DNA from: Nitrospirota bacterium
Lineage (GTDB): Bacteria > Nitrospirota > Thermodesulfovibrionia > Thermodesulfovibrionales > JdFR-88
DNA length: 44,527 nucleotides
Direction of reading: 5' to 3'
NCBI GenBank assembly: GCA_021812785.1
Contig: JAKAMR010000007.1
Location: forward strand, 1 to 44,527
Part shown: one piece after another, positions 25,299-33,256 of the stretch
How positions within the stretch are numbered: position 1 is the stretch's first letter
Layout of the letters: each line of letters begins with the position of its first letter
Position numbers and translations under genes: made by a program
The notes under the pieces: generated by a model
The model's database searches: none
The model's input: only the letters and a program-made list of their open reading frames with translations
What the model was told of the DNA's origin: nothing

Positions 25299-25767
25299 TG
25301 ACCATCCTCATGAGTTTTGCCGGATTCCCGGCAACGATCGCACCGGGAGGGACATCTTTGGTAACCACGCTCCCCGCGCCCACAATGGCCCCCTCCCCAA
25401 TGGTTATATTGCAGAGGATCGTGGAGCCGGACCCGACCGAGGCCCCTTTTTTTACCACCGTTGGGACCACCACCCAGTCTGCCTCGGTCTGCAGGGAGCC
25501 GGCGGCGTCCGTGGCCCTGGGGTATTTGTCATTAATGAACGTAACGCTGTGGCCGATGAAGACGTCGTCTTCAATGGTCACTCCCTCGCAAACAAAGCTG
25601 TGGCTCTGTATCTTGCAGTTGTTCCCTATGGAGGCGTTTTTCTGGATTTCGACAAAGGTCCCGATCTTCGTGTTGTCCCCGATGGAGCAGCCGTAAAGGT
25701 TGATGAAATTGGCAAGCTTCACATTTTGCCCCAGCCGGACATCATCCGCAATGGCGAGATATTTCAC
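25282..25767 (-). CDS. Hexapeptide N-acetyltransferase, WbpD/WlbB-like
   Basis: A 161-residue left-handed beta-helix protein: repeating (I/V)GxxxxI units from residue 10 to 140 and the closing [25 protein letters not shown]. Length and IGDNTKIGTFVEIQKNASIGNNCKIQSHSFV fit the 3-N-acetyltransferases that act on UDP-2-acetamido-3-amino-2,3-dideoxy-glucuronate. GTG start directly after the oxidoreductase stop (TAAGTG). Its tight coupling between a Gfo/Idh-type oxidoreductase and a DegT aminotransferase strongly supports the WbpB-WbpE-WbpD three-step pathway to a diacetamido-uronic acid. Confidence 0.88.
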   Translation of the reverse strand: MKYLAIADDVRLGQNVKLANFINLYGCSIGDNTKIGTFVEIQKNASIGNNCKIQSHSFVCEGVTIEDDVFIGHSVTFINDKYPRATDAAGSLQTEADWVVVPTVVKKGASVGSGSTILCNITIGEGAIVGAGSVVTKDVPPGAIVAGNPAKLMRMVNDDER

Positions 25768-26769
25768 TTACAGGCTCACCATCGCCCCGTTGTTTGCAAG
25801 CGAACGGTCGCAGGCATCGAGCATCTTCACCACCCTCATGCCGGCATGGCCGTCGTTGATCGGGGTCTCGTTGTTCATGACGCAGGAAACGAAATATTCC
25901 GTTTCCGTCTTCAGCGCCTCCTTCTGGTCTAGCTTGGGCACCCACATGTCTCCGGAGCGGTAACTGACGAGAAGGTCATATCTGCCCTCTCCGTTTTTGA
26001 CTTCCACTCCCTTGTCATACATCTTGATCTTTTCATCGGCCTCCAGGTCATTCCAAACGAGCATCTTCTTCTCACCGCCGATCAGCGTAGTCCTCACCTT
26101 GACGGGTGAAAGCCAGTTGACGTTGAAATGGGCGATCATCTTATTTGCAAAATGAGCGGTAATGTATGCCGTGTCCTCTTTCCCGTTTACGTGCGCCTTG
26201 CCGCTTGCCGATACCGCCACCGGTTTTTCCTTGATAAGATAATCCAGGATGGAGAAATCGTGGGGCCCCAGGTCCCATACCACATTGACGTCAGACTGGA
26301 AAAGCCCCAGGTTCACCCTGACGGAATCATAGTAATAGGGCTCGCCCAGCACTTCATCGTCTATGAGCTGTTTCATCTTTTTCACGGCGCCGGTAAATAT
26401 GAAGGTGTGGTCAACCATAATAATGAGTTTTTTCTTCTCAGCCAGGTTCACCAGTTCCTCGGCCTCCCGGATCGAGGCCGTAAAAGGTTTTTCCACAAAG
26501 ACGTGCTTGCCGTTCATGAGGGCCTTTTTTGCAAATTCGAAATGCGTGGAGACCGGGGTGACGATCGCAACCGCATCGATGTCTGGAGAGGACAGCGTCT
26601 CGCCGCAATCAGCAGTGGTTGTTATATATGGATTGGCCTTTCTTGCCCTCCCCAGCGATTTCTGGCTCTGATCGCATATAGAAAGCACCTTGCACCCGTC
26701 CGCCTGATTGAAATTCCTCACTATATTGGGTCCCCAGTACCCATATCCTATGACGCCGATCTTAATCAC
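25768..26769 (-). CDS. Gfo/Idh/MocA oxidoreductase, WbpB-like
   Basis: A 333-residue protein from the GTG start. The Rossmann motif GVIGYGYWGPNIVR begins at residue 5, EKP is at 93-95, and WDLGPHDFSI supplies the catalytic histidine. It is expected to oxidise C3 of a UDP-GlcNAc-uronate using NAD. GTG 26769 is chosen because a strong GGAGGG (26774-26779) lies four bases upstream; an in-frame ATG six codons earlier would start upstream of that ribosome site. A hairpin at 26809-26828 precedes the gene. The 6-dehydrogenase that would make its substrate (WbpA-like) is not in this window. Confidence 0.88.
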   Translation of the reverse strand: MIKIGVIGYGYWGPNIVRNFNQADGCKVLSICDQSQKSLGRARKANPYITTTADCGETLSSPDIDAVAIVTPVSTHFEFAKKALMNGKHVFVEKPFTASIREAEELVNLAEKKKLIIMVDHTFIFTGAVKKMKQLIDDEVLGEPYYYDSVRVNLGLFQSDVNVVWDLGPHDFSILDYLIKEKPVAVSASGKAHVNGKEDTAYITAHFANKMIAHFNVNWLSPVKVRTTLIGGEKKMLVWNDLEADEKIKMYDKGVEVKNGEGRYDLLVSYRSGDMWVPKLDQKEALKTETEYFVSCVMNNETPINDGHAGMRVVKMLDACDRSLANNGAMVSL

Positions 26770-26773
26770 GTTA

Positions 26774-26779
26774 CCCTCC
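26774..26779 (-). promoter_or_regulatory. Ribosome binding site deciding the GTG start of the WbpB-like gene
   Basis: GGAGGG on the minus strand, four bases before GTG 26769. It lies between the two upstream ATG codons and the GTG, so only the GTG start can use it. Confidence 0.75.
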
Positions 26780-26808
26780 ATGTGCATTCAAAAAATTTTT
26801 CTTTTCCC

Positions 26809-26828
26809 GCCCTTTTGCTTAAAAGGGC
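26809..26828 (-). terminator. Perfect 8-bp hairpin inside the EPS operon (attenuator-like)
   Basis: GCCCTTTT and AAAAGGGC pair exactly around a 4-base loop. On the minus strand GGGAAAAGAAAAA and then TTTTTT follow, so the T-run is 13 bases from the stem: not a standard terminator, but a good pause or attenuator candidate. It lies in the 124-base gap between the priming transferase and WbpB-like genes. Confidence 0.4.
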
Positions 26829-26893
26829 AGCGCGGCATTTTCCCGCTGTTTATAAAAAGGACTGGCGGGCATATCCAATGCGGCAACGATGCT

Positions 26894-28090
26894 TCAATAG
26901 CCCCCCTTGCCTGTAAGCATGACGAACGGCGTCTTCAGTATGATCCAGATGTCCATCCACAAAGACCATGTCCTTGCGTATTGCAGATCGAGACGCACCA
27001 TCTCATCGAAGCTGGTGGAGCTCCTCCCCTTCACCTGCCAAAGCCCCGTGAGGCCGGGCTTCACATCCAGAATGCGCCTCAAATGCCATATGTCATAATC
27101 ATTCACTTCATAGGCTATGGGGGGGCGCGGCCCTACAAAGGACATCTCTCCCTTGAGCACGTTAAAGAATTGCGGCAGCTCGTCAAGACTGGATTTCCTC
27201 AAAAACCGGCCAACCGGGGTGATCCTGGGGTCGTGTTTTATCTTGAAGACCTCTTTTTCTTTCGCTCCACCGGCCTTTTCATCCTCATTTTTGCCGGCCC
27301 CGGCGCCGCCGTTCCCGCGGATAAGCCCCTTTACATATTCCCTGTGGATCGCATCTGACTGGTTTACACGCATGGACCTGAATTTAAGGAAGGTAAAAGG
27401 CTTCCCATGAAGGCCGACCCGCTCCTGCCTGAAGAGGACCGGCCCCTTGGACGTAAGCTTTATCAAAACCGGGATCACGACGAAAAACGGTGAGGCCAAA
27501 ACCATGCACATCAGGCTCCCCGTTATGTCCAGCACCCTTTTTATGAAGCGGGAGAATCTCTTCCGCTCGTTGTTTTCCAGCAGATAAGATTCTATGCTGC
27601 CCCATGATTGCCCCGCTGTTTTTTCGCAATTTAAAACGTCAGAGTCCTTATCATCCGGAAAAACGTTAATGGATATGCCGATCTTTTCTGCGGCATCCTC
27701 GCCGCAAAGCGCGTTGAGGTTTCCACTGATCTTTTGTTTTATCATCTCCCTTTGGCTTATGTCCGTCTCGGTGAAGATGACCCCCATAATGGTGTTGTAT
27801 TTGAACCAGCCCTTAATGTCCGTATCGCGGGTGTTGGAAAAAAGGGAGCCGGCCACCTTCTGGATAATATTCGGGTTGCCATCGGGAGCAAGTTTTCCCA
27901 TGTCCAGGAGCGTAATGAAAAAAGGTTTCTGGGAGCGTGCCGCCCGCCTGCGCTCAAGCATGATGGCTTCCCGGAAATAACTTTCGGTAAAGATGTCATG
28001 GTCCCTGTCGACAAAGTAACAAATGCTGTCGTAAGGAAGCCTGGGATGCATCCTCTGTTTACCGGAGAATTTCTTAAAGGGGTTTTTCAT
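26894..28090 (-). CDS. Priming sugar-phosphate transferase with degenerate GGDEF-like N-terminal domain
   Basis: A 398-residue protein. Residues 183-398 are a bacterial sugar transferase (PglC/WcaJ core): RFIKRVLDITGSLM, a hydrophobic segment about 190-211, FRQERVGLHGKPFTFLKFRSM, the catalytic Asp-Glu in SSLDELPQFFNVLKG (D303/E304) and PGLTGLWQV. It loads the first sugar phosphate on undecaprenyl phosphate. Residues 36-145 look like a GGDEF fold that has lost the signature: RDTDIKGWFKYNTIMGVIF occupies the place of R-x-x-D-x-x-GRYGGDEF. A 20-residue Gly/Glu/Lys insert (259-280) interrupts the transferase. The first domain may sense c-di-GMP or a nucleotide, which is inferred only. Confidence 0.85.
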   Translation of the reverse strand: MKNPFKKFSGKQRMHPRLPYDSICYFVDRDHDIFTESYFREAIMLERRRAARSQKPFFITLLDMGKLAPDGNPNIIQKVAGSLFSNTRDTDIKGWFKYNTIMGVIFTETDISQREMIKQKISGNLNALCGEDAAEKIGISINVFPDDKDSDVLNCEKTAGQSWGSIESYLLENNERKRFSRFIKRVLDITGSLMCMVLASPFFVVIPVLIKLTSKGPVLFRQERVGLHGKPFTFLKFRSMRVNQSDAIHREYVKGLIRGNGGAGAGKNEDEKAGGAKEKEVFKIKHDPRITPVGRFLRKSSLDELPQFFNVLKGEMSFVGPRPPIAYEVNDYDIWHLRRILDVKPGLTGLWQVKGRSSTSFDEMVRLDLQYARTWSLWMDIWIILKTPFVMLTGKGGY

Positions 28091-28146
28091 GTTTTTTTGT
28101 TTTCCAGTTTTTGTTTTGAAAAGGCCTGTTTTCCCGGACCGGCAGC

Positions 28147-28641
28147 TTACAGGGCCTCAACGTCGTCGGAATAGACCCTGGCGCAGAGACTCCTTCCAAG
28201 CAGCTCCACGTTTACCGAGAAAACGTACTGGTCTTCTTTTTTGCTCAGCACTCCCTGGGCGCCCTTCAGCGGCCCCCCCTTGATCCGCACCCTTTCCCCC
28301 TCGCTCAGATGGGGCGTAAGGTCCAGTTTCTCCCCGGAGCCCACCATTATCCGCAGCGATGATATCTCTTCGTCATCTACCGGCGCGGGGTGGCCTGCCA
28401 CGGCGGAGACGAGGCTCACGGCGCCGCGCGCCTTTAAAACGCTCACGAAATTTTCCGGGTTCGGAAAGGTACGGACAAAAATATATCCCGGGAAAAGAGG
28501 GAAATCCACAAACTGATTCCTGTCAGTCCATCTTCTCAGCTTTTTTACCTGCGGCAGGAAAGTCTCGATCCCCTTCTTTTCAATCTCTTTCCGGGTAACG
28601 AATTCATGCCGTGACTTGACGTACAGTGCAAACCAATTCAT
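28147..28641 (-). CDS. NusG-family antiterminator paralogue (RfaH/LoaP/UpxY-like)
   Basis: A 164-residue protein. MNWFALYVKSRHEF and DFPLFPGYIFVRTF define the NGN domain (1-95) that binds RNA polymerase; LSEGERVRIKGGPLKGAQGVL is a KOW motif (about 112-132). It is longer than nothing but a core NusG and lies inside a polysaccharide operon, as specialised paralogues do that suppress transcription stops over long operons. The start is ATG 28641, two bases after the ATPase stop; a TTG eight codons earlier is within the previous gene. It likely acts on this same 28-kb operon, whose distal genes follow it. Confidence 0.88.
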   Translation of the reverse strand: MNWFALYVKSRHEFVTRKEIEKKGIETFLPQVKKLRRWTDRNQFVDFPLFPGYIFVRTFPNPENFVSVLKARGAVSLVSAVAGHPAPVDDEEISSLRIMVGSGEKLDLTPHLSEGERVRIKGGPLKGAQGVLSKKEDQYVFSVNVELLGRSLCARVYSDDVEAL

Positions 28642-28643
28642 TA

Positions 28644-29810
28644 TCAGTTGAAGATCCTGCTCCAAAGGTTTTTTGTTTTTTTGTAGTTTTCCCGCACTTT
28701 TTCCTCATTTGCCGGGAGCGCAAGCCTGAGCAGTCTCACGTCTTTTTCAAGGGCGTCAAATTTATCTTCGATACCCTTTTGGAGCGACCGCAGCCCGGTT
28801 ATCTCATCCGCGAACTTTTTCTCCATTCCGTCCATGGCGGCCTCGATCAGCGAAATGCGTTCCCCGGACTTTCCGCTGCCGCCGTTCGATGGTCTTTCCG
28901 AAGCCGCTATTTCCAGTTTCTTTACCCTGAGCAGCACTTCCTGCATATTTTCGCCGGGCAGATTCATTTTTGTTTTTCCCTCCGGCTCGCTATTCCAGTA
29001 CTTGCATTCCTGTTCCATCTCACCGATCACCTCTTTGGTGAGCTCCGAGGAAATGATCTTTGTCCCTTCAACGAACGCGGCAAGAAAAAGAAAGTCGCAA
29101 ATTATGTTGATGAGGCGGGGGATCCCCCTGCTGAACGCGTAAATGGCGTCAATGGCGCCCGGTTCGAAGACCGCCGCTCCGCGGTTCCCGGCGCTCTCAA
29201 GCCGGTGAAAGATGTAGTCGCTGGTTTCTTCCTTTGACAGCGCGTTCAAGTGGCAGCTTATGTTAATGCGCTGCCGGAGCTGCCTCAGCTCCGGCCTGGA
29301 GAGGGTTTCCCTCAGTTCGGGCTGTCCCACAAGAATGATCTGCAGGAGCTTTGACTTGTCAGTCTCAAGATTGGACAAAAGCCTTATCTCCTCCAGCAGG
29401 GCGGGAGACAGGTTTTGAGCTTCATCGATGAAGAGCATGCATCTGCGCCCATGGGAATATTCCTTTATAAGAAAATCTGTAAGCTCCCTTAACATCCGGG
29501 TCTTGTCCTTGCCGCCGGCATCCAGCCCGAAATCATCATTGATAAGCGCCCAAAGCTGGTCCGAAGATACACTGGTATTTGTGATCTTGGCGATCCTTAT
29601 ATCGTCATCGATCTCCTTCATAACCTTCCGTATAACCGTCGTCTTGCCTATGCCCACTTCCCCGGTGATCAGCATGAACCCATGGTTGAAGGTAATTCCA
29701 TATGTCAGGTGGGTAAGGGTCTTCTGGTGCTCCTTGCTCAAAAAAAAGAAGTCCGGGTCGGGAGTGATCTGGAAGGGCTTGCAATTCAGCCCGAAAAAGG
29801 ACAAATACAT
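28644..29810 (-). CDS. ExeA/GspA-like AAA ATPase of XrtA-type EPS locus
   Basis: A 388-residue protein. It opens MYLSFFGLNCKPFQITPDPDFFF, as ExeA-type ATPases do. Walker A GEVGIGKTT is at 50-58 and Walker B CMLFIDEAQ ends at D129/E130. The AAA core runs to about 270. The rest is helical and charged, probably coiled coil (RVKKLEIAASE, SLIEAAMDGMEKKFADEI). This is the arrangement of the ATPase usually encoded beside the XrtA tyrosine autokinase. ATG overlaps the kinase stop by one base (TAATG). Its job in polysaccharide export is not established. Confidence 0.88.
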   Translation of the reverse strand: MYLSFFGLNCKPFQITPDPDFFFLSKEHQKTLTHLTYGITFNHGFMLITGEVGIGKTTVIRKVMKEIDDDIRIAKITNTSVSSDQLWALINDDFGLDAGGKDKTRMLRELTDFLIKEYSHGRRCMLFIDEAQNLSPALLEEIRLLSNLETDKSKLLQIILVGQPELRETLSRPELRQLRQRINISCHLNALSKEETSDYIFHRLESAGNRGAAVFEPGAIDAIYAFSRGIPRLINIICDFLFLAAFVEGTKIISSELTKEVIGEMEQECKYWNSEPEGKTKMNLPGENMQEVLLRVKKLEIAASERPSNGGSGKSGERISLIEAAMDGMEKKFADEITGLRSLQKGIEDKFDALEKDVRLLRLALPANEEKVRENYKKTKNLWSRIFN

Positions 29811-30694
29811 TATTTGCCTTTGGCCCCGCTGCCGCTATTTCCCGCCGGGACAGCCTTTTTGCCTTTGCCGTATGCGCTCCCGTAGTAGGGATAGGGATAC
29901 ATGTGCCTTGCAAGCTGTTCCTGGATATTGTTAAAGACAACGCCCAGTATGCGGCAGCCCTTCAGAAGCTGCATCGCCCGCTTTGCAGACTTGTGCGTGG
30001 TACGCCCCGCACTCATCACAAACAGGATACCATCCATATGGCGCGCCAGGGTAACGGCGTCCGCCGTGACCAGCAGGGGAGACGAATCGTATACCACATA
30101 CCTGTCGCTGTACCTTTTTTTGAGCTCGCCTGCAAGCGACCTCATCTTCTCCGAAGAAAGCAGTTCAGACGGGTTTTCAGGCATGTTGCCCGCCGGCAGG
30201 ACCATGAGCCGTCCAATGCCCGTTTTTATCAGCACGTCCCGGAGCTCCACCTCGCCTTTCAAATAATCGCTGAGCCCGGCCTGCGGCTGCAGGCCCAGGT
30301 ACCTGTGGACTGTAGGGTTTCTCAGGTCAGTGTCTACAAGCAGCACGGTGTTGTCTATCTCGTTGGCGATCGCGACGGCAAGGTTAATGGACGTCACCGT
30401 CTTGCCTTCCCCTATGGCTGAACTCGTAACCAGTATGGAATTCAGCGCATCCACGGGAAGGGACTTTATCCGTGCGCGCAGCTTCCTGTACTGCTCGGCA
30501 ATGTAAGAGTTGGGCTCCCTGATGCAGACTATACGCTTGTCCACGTCCTCGAGCTTAACGAGCGGGACCTCTATGGGCTGGAATTTGGGGCTGGCACTAC
30601 CGGCTTGCCCGGGCGCGTCCTGCTGCGCCGGGGCCTTCTGGGCCGTCCGCCTTGCCCTTAAAGCCTCTTCCAAAGATTTCTCAATCCTGCTCAT
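29810..30694 (-). CDS. CpsD/CapB-type tyrosine autokinase (XrtA-associated type)
   Basis: A 294-residue BY-kinase without the membrane part. Walker A TSSAIGEGKT (90-99), Walker A' LLVDTDLRNP (118-127) and Walker B-like YVVYDSSPLL are all visible. A tyrosine cluster near the C-terminus (MYPYPYYGSAYGKG) is the expected autophosphorylation site. It works with the Wzz-type protein encoded just upstream to control polymer length and export. GGAGG lies 14 bases and AGGA 5 bases before the ATG. About 50 bases separate it from the Wzz gene. Confidence 0.92.
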   Translation of the reverse strand: MSRIEKSLEEALRARRTAQKAPAQQDAPGQAGSASPKFQPIEVPLVKLEDVDKRIVCIREPNSYIAEQYRKLRARIKSLPVDALNSILVTSSAIGEGKTVTSINLAVAIANEIDNTVLLVDTDLRNPTVHRYLGLQPQAGLSDYLKGEVELRDVLIKTGIGRLMVLPAGNMPENPSELLSSEKMRSLAGELKKRYSDRYVVYDSSPLLVTADAVTLARHMDGILFVMSAGRTTHKSAKRAMQLLKGCRILGVVFNNIQEQLARHMYPYPYYGSAYGKGKKAVPAGNSGSGAKGK

Positions 30695-30745
30695 TCCTGA
30701 TCCTCCATTGGAAAATGAAAATGCAAAAAAATATCCATGCGCCGT

Positions 30746-32278
30746 CTAGAAAATCGCGATCTTTATTCCCATGTAACGGAAAATGACCTCTCTGGCCAGA
30801 AGGGCCAATACGAGAAGCACATACGCACCGGCAACGCCAAAGACCTTAAGGTCCCTTTTTCTTGAGGCTTTCCTGTCTTCATCCCCGGTCATTCCGGGAA
30901 TGGAGATGAGCACCGGGACCCTGAGCTCCGTCTCCACCATCTCCTCGCTCCTGTACGGCTTTTTAAGATAATCCAAACCTATGGCGGCGCCGATCCCCGA
31001 GGACAGGCCAAGGAAAAGACCCATGATTATCAGCTTTACCCTGTTGGGTTTCGCGGGAAATACCGGCATCACGGCAGGGTCCACTACCTTCAAAACTGAG
31101 CTGTTGCCGCCCATTTGCAGGTCCTTTGCCACTTTCGCCGCTTCGAGCTTCTGGAGAATATCGCCGTATGTCTTTTGGTAACCGTCCCTGTCCCTCTGGA
31201 TCTTGGCCCATTGTTCCTGCTCTTTAGGCAGCCCTCCAATGGATTCGTTCATCCACCGCTCCTGTTTTGATATTTCAGCCAGGCGCATTCTGAGACTTTC
31301 TATTTTCGAGTTTACCTGTTCAAGCTCGTTTTGGACCTGTTGGTAAACGGGATTGGCTGAAGCGGACACGTTTCCCGCCATCTGTTTTTTAAGCTGCGCG
31401 ATCTCGGCTTCTTTTTTGATCACGTCCGGATAGTTGCCGGTATATTTTGCCTTGAGGACCATAAGTTCATCGTTCAACTGTTTAAGCCTGGCTTGCGGCG
31501 AACCCGGCTGGTCGCTTAGATCGGCGGAGATCTTCTTCCGGCCGGATAGTTCCATCTTGAGATTGCTCTTTTGGTTCAGGAGGTCCTTGAGTTTGATCTC
31601 ATCATCGGCGGCCCCGGACTGCAGCGCGGTAAGGCTCGCGGCGGAGGCGGATTCGGCCAGTAAGGACACGCCCGGATGTTTCTCCCTGAAAGCCTCTATC
31701 TGCTGGTCTGAATCGTCCAGTTTTTCCTTATAATTCTGCAGCTGGCTGTTAAGGAAGTTATATGCGTTAATGGCGTTTGTCCTTTGTATGGATATGCTCT
31801 GCTCAATATACGCGTTAACGAGCGTATTGACGATGTCCCTTGCCTCTTTCGGGTCCGGGTTAACGTAGGAAATAGTGAACAGGTCGATATTATCGCCCCT
31901 GCCTTCCTTTACGGTCACCGTCAGGTTTTTGCGCACCCTGTCGATCAGCGCCTCGTACTGGGAAAGGTTCTTTGCCGTCAGGTCCAGGTTCAGTTTTTTT
32001 AGAACATTGTCAATGATCGTTCTGCTGGTGAGGCTGTTTTTAAGGATGCTCAGTTCATCTTCTACCTCTACGTTGCCACTGTTTTTCATGAAAGACTGCA
32101 TGAGCGCGCCTCTTTGCACAAATACAGTTGAATCGGCCTCATACGACCTGGGCCACAAAAAGCAGGCCAAAACAAAAAATGAGAGCACGGCAAGGCCGGC
32201 AGCCAGGGCTATGTGCCTTTTTTCACGTATGATCGCCAGGTATTCGCTTATGTTCAATGAGCCGTTTTTTTCGTTCAC
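30746..32278 (-). CDS. Wzz-type chain-length determinant (XrtA-type)
   Basis: A 510-residue inner-membrane protein. The first membrane segment is at about 18-37 (ALAAGLAVLSFFVLACFLW). Long coiled-coil stretches occupy 190-390, and a proline-rich segment (PAVMPVFPAKPNRVK) precedes the second membrane segment near 415-440. A third hydrophobic stretch (VFGVAGAYVLLVLALLAREVIF) is near the end, a feature of the exosortase-associated subgroup. GTG start with AGGGGGA seven bases upstream. It partners the tyrosine autokinase in setting polymer length. Confidence 0.92.
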   Translation of the reverse strand: MNEKNGSLNISEYLAIIREKRHIALAAGLAVLSFFVLACFLWPRSYEADSTVFVQRGALMQSFMKNSGNVEVEDELSILKNSLTSRTIIDNVLKKLNLDLTAKNLSQYEALIDRVRKNLTVTVKEGRGDNIDLFTISYVNPDPKEARDIVNTLVNAYIEQSISIQRTNAINAYNFLNSQLQNYKEKLDDSDQQIEAFREKHPGVSLLAESASAASLTALQSGAADDEIKLKDLLNQKSNLKMELSGRKKISADLSDQPGSPQARLKQLNDELMVLKAKYTGNYPDVIKKEAEIAQLKKQMAGNVSASANPVYQQVQNELEQVNSKIESLRMRLAEISKQERWMNESIGGLPKEQEQWAKIQRDRDGYQKTYGDILQKLEAAKVAKDLQMGGNSSVLKVVDPAVMPVFPAKPNRVKLIIMGLFLGLSSGIGAAIGLDYLKKPYRSEEMVETELRVPVLISIPGMTGDEDRKASRKRDLKVFGVAGAYVLLVLALLAREVIFRYMGIKIAIF

Positions 32279-32309
32279 GGAAAGATCCCCCTAAGAAATT
32301 AAAAAAGTC

Positions 32310-33152
32310 CTAAAATATCCCGGACTTGATGATGACGATGTCACCCGGATCTAAAGATATGTTTTCTTTCATGTCTCCGTTCATCACATCCTTAAGCCTG
32401 ACCTTTATGCTTTTTGTTTTGCCGTCTTCCTTCCTCTCTACAAGGACGCTGTTGCGGCTGGCGTAGTCGGTAAATCCTCCGGCTGCCAGGACCGCGTCCA
32501 GGGCGGTCATATGTTCCGTATAGGGGAAGATGCCGGGCATTTTAACAGCCCCGGCCACCCGGATCGCATTGCCCGCTCCGCTGGGTATGTATATGAAATC
32601 CCCCGGCTCCAGCGCCAGGTCCTGGGAGACATCCCCTTTAATGAAGAGCCGGTAGAAATCCGCATTCAGCTTCTTGCCATTGCGTATGACGGCGCTCTTC
32701 TTAAGGTCCGCGTTCCCGAGGCCGCCCAGCCTGGACAGCAGTTGCAAAAGAGTTGTGTTCCTCTTGAGAGCAAAAACCCCCGACTGCGGGCCGGCCACCA
32801 CGCCCCCTAATGCCGGCTGGGACAATCCGCCGCCAAAGACGTACACTACAAAACTGTTCACCTGCGTCACTATAACGCTTACGACCGGCTCCTTTATGTA
32901 CCTGGCGTATCTGCTTTCAAGCAGGGTCTTCAGTTGTTGAGGGGTTTCGCCCGCCGCTTTGACGTCCCCGATCAGCGGTACGGATATCATCCCGTCCGGT
33001 CTTACCGGCACCGATACGCCGAGTTCCGGCTCTTTCCAGACGGAAATGCTGAGATTATCCTCATCCCCTATCACGTACTGCTGCCCATGAACCAGGTTTG
33101 CCCACCCCATGAGGAAAAGGCTTAAGAGCACCAATACCCGGATCTTCTTCAT
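32310..33152 (-). CDS. Wza-family polysaccharide export protein (XrtA-type)
   Basis: A 280-residue protein. MKKIRVLVLLSLFLMGWANLVHG is a signal peptide with a signal peptidase I-like end; there is no lipobox. The Poly_export domain (YVIGDEDNLSISVWKEPELGVSVPVRPDGMISVPLIGDVKAAG) is followed by two SLBB-like units (GGGLSQPALGGVV and VAGAVKMPGIFPYTEHMTALDAVLAAGGF). It lacks the C-terminal amphipathic helix of E. coli Wza and so may depend on the barrel encoded at 33257. ATG 33152 is supported by GAGGAGA upstream; an ATG seven codons earlier precedes that site. A 15-codon leader ORF ends two bases before the start. Confidence 0.9.
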   Translation of the reverse strand: MKKIRVLVLLSLFLMGWANLVHGQQYVIGDEDNLSISVWKEPELGVSVPVRPDGMISVPLIGDVKAAGETPQQLKTLLESRYARYIKEPVVSVIVTQVNSFVVYVFGGGLSQPALGGVVAGPQSGVFALKRNTTLLQLLSRLGGLGNADLKKSAVIRNGKKLNADFYRLFIKGDVSQDLALEPGDFIYIPSGAGNAIRVAGAVKMPGIFPYTEHMTALDAVLAAGGFTDYASRNSVLVERKEDGKTKSIKVRLKDVMNGDMKENISLDPGDIVIIKSGIF

Positions 33153-33154
33153 AG

Positions 33155-33202
33155 TCACTGTCTCTCCTCGCATAAAAAACAGAAATTACCCTTGTTGTCC
33201 AT
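33155..33202 (-). CDS. Possible 15-residue leader ORF upstream of the wza-like gene
   Basis: ATG followed by 14 codons and TGA: MDNKGNFCFLCEERQ. It has the best ribosome site in the region (GGGGAGGAG, eight bases before ATG), and its stop lies two bases before the wza-like ATG, whose own ribosome site is inside it. This layout suggests translational coupling or a leader peptide. It has a CxxC pair. No homology can be claimed from so short a sequence; it might be chance. Confidence 0.4.
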   Translation of the reverse strand: MDNKGNFCFLCEERQ

Positions 33203-33256
33203 TAAAGTTCTCCTCCCCGCATGCCTGCGGACCCGCACGGAAAAAATTAAAAATAC

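Noticed and set aside
24826..25932. 368-codon plus-strand open frame opposite DegT and acetyltransferase genes
   Set aside because: Antisense frame caused by codon bias; spans two well-supported genes and has no recognisable motifs.
26128..26916. 262-codon plus-strand open frame opposite the oxidoreductase
   Set aside because: Shadow frame over a gene with intact Rossmann and EKP motifs.
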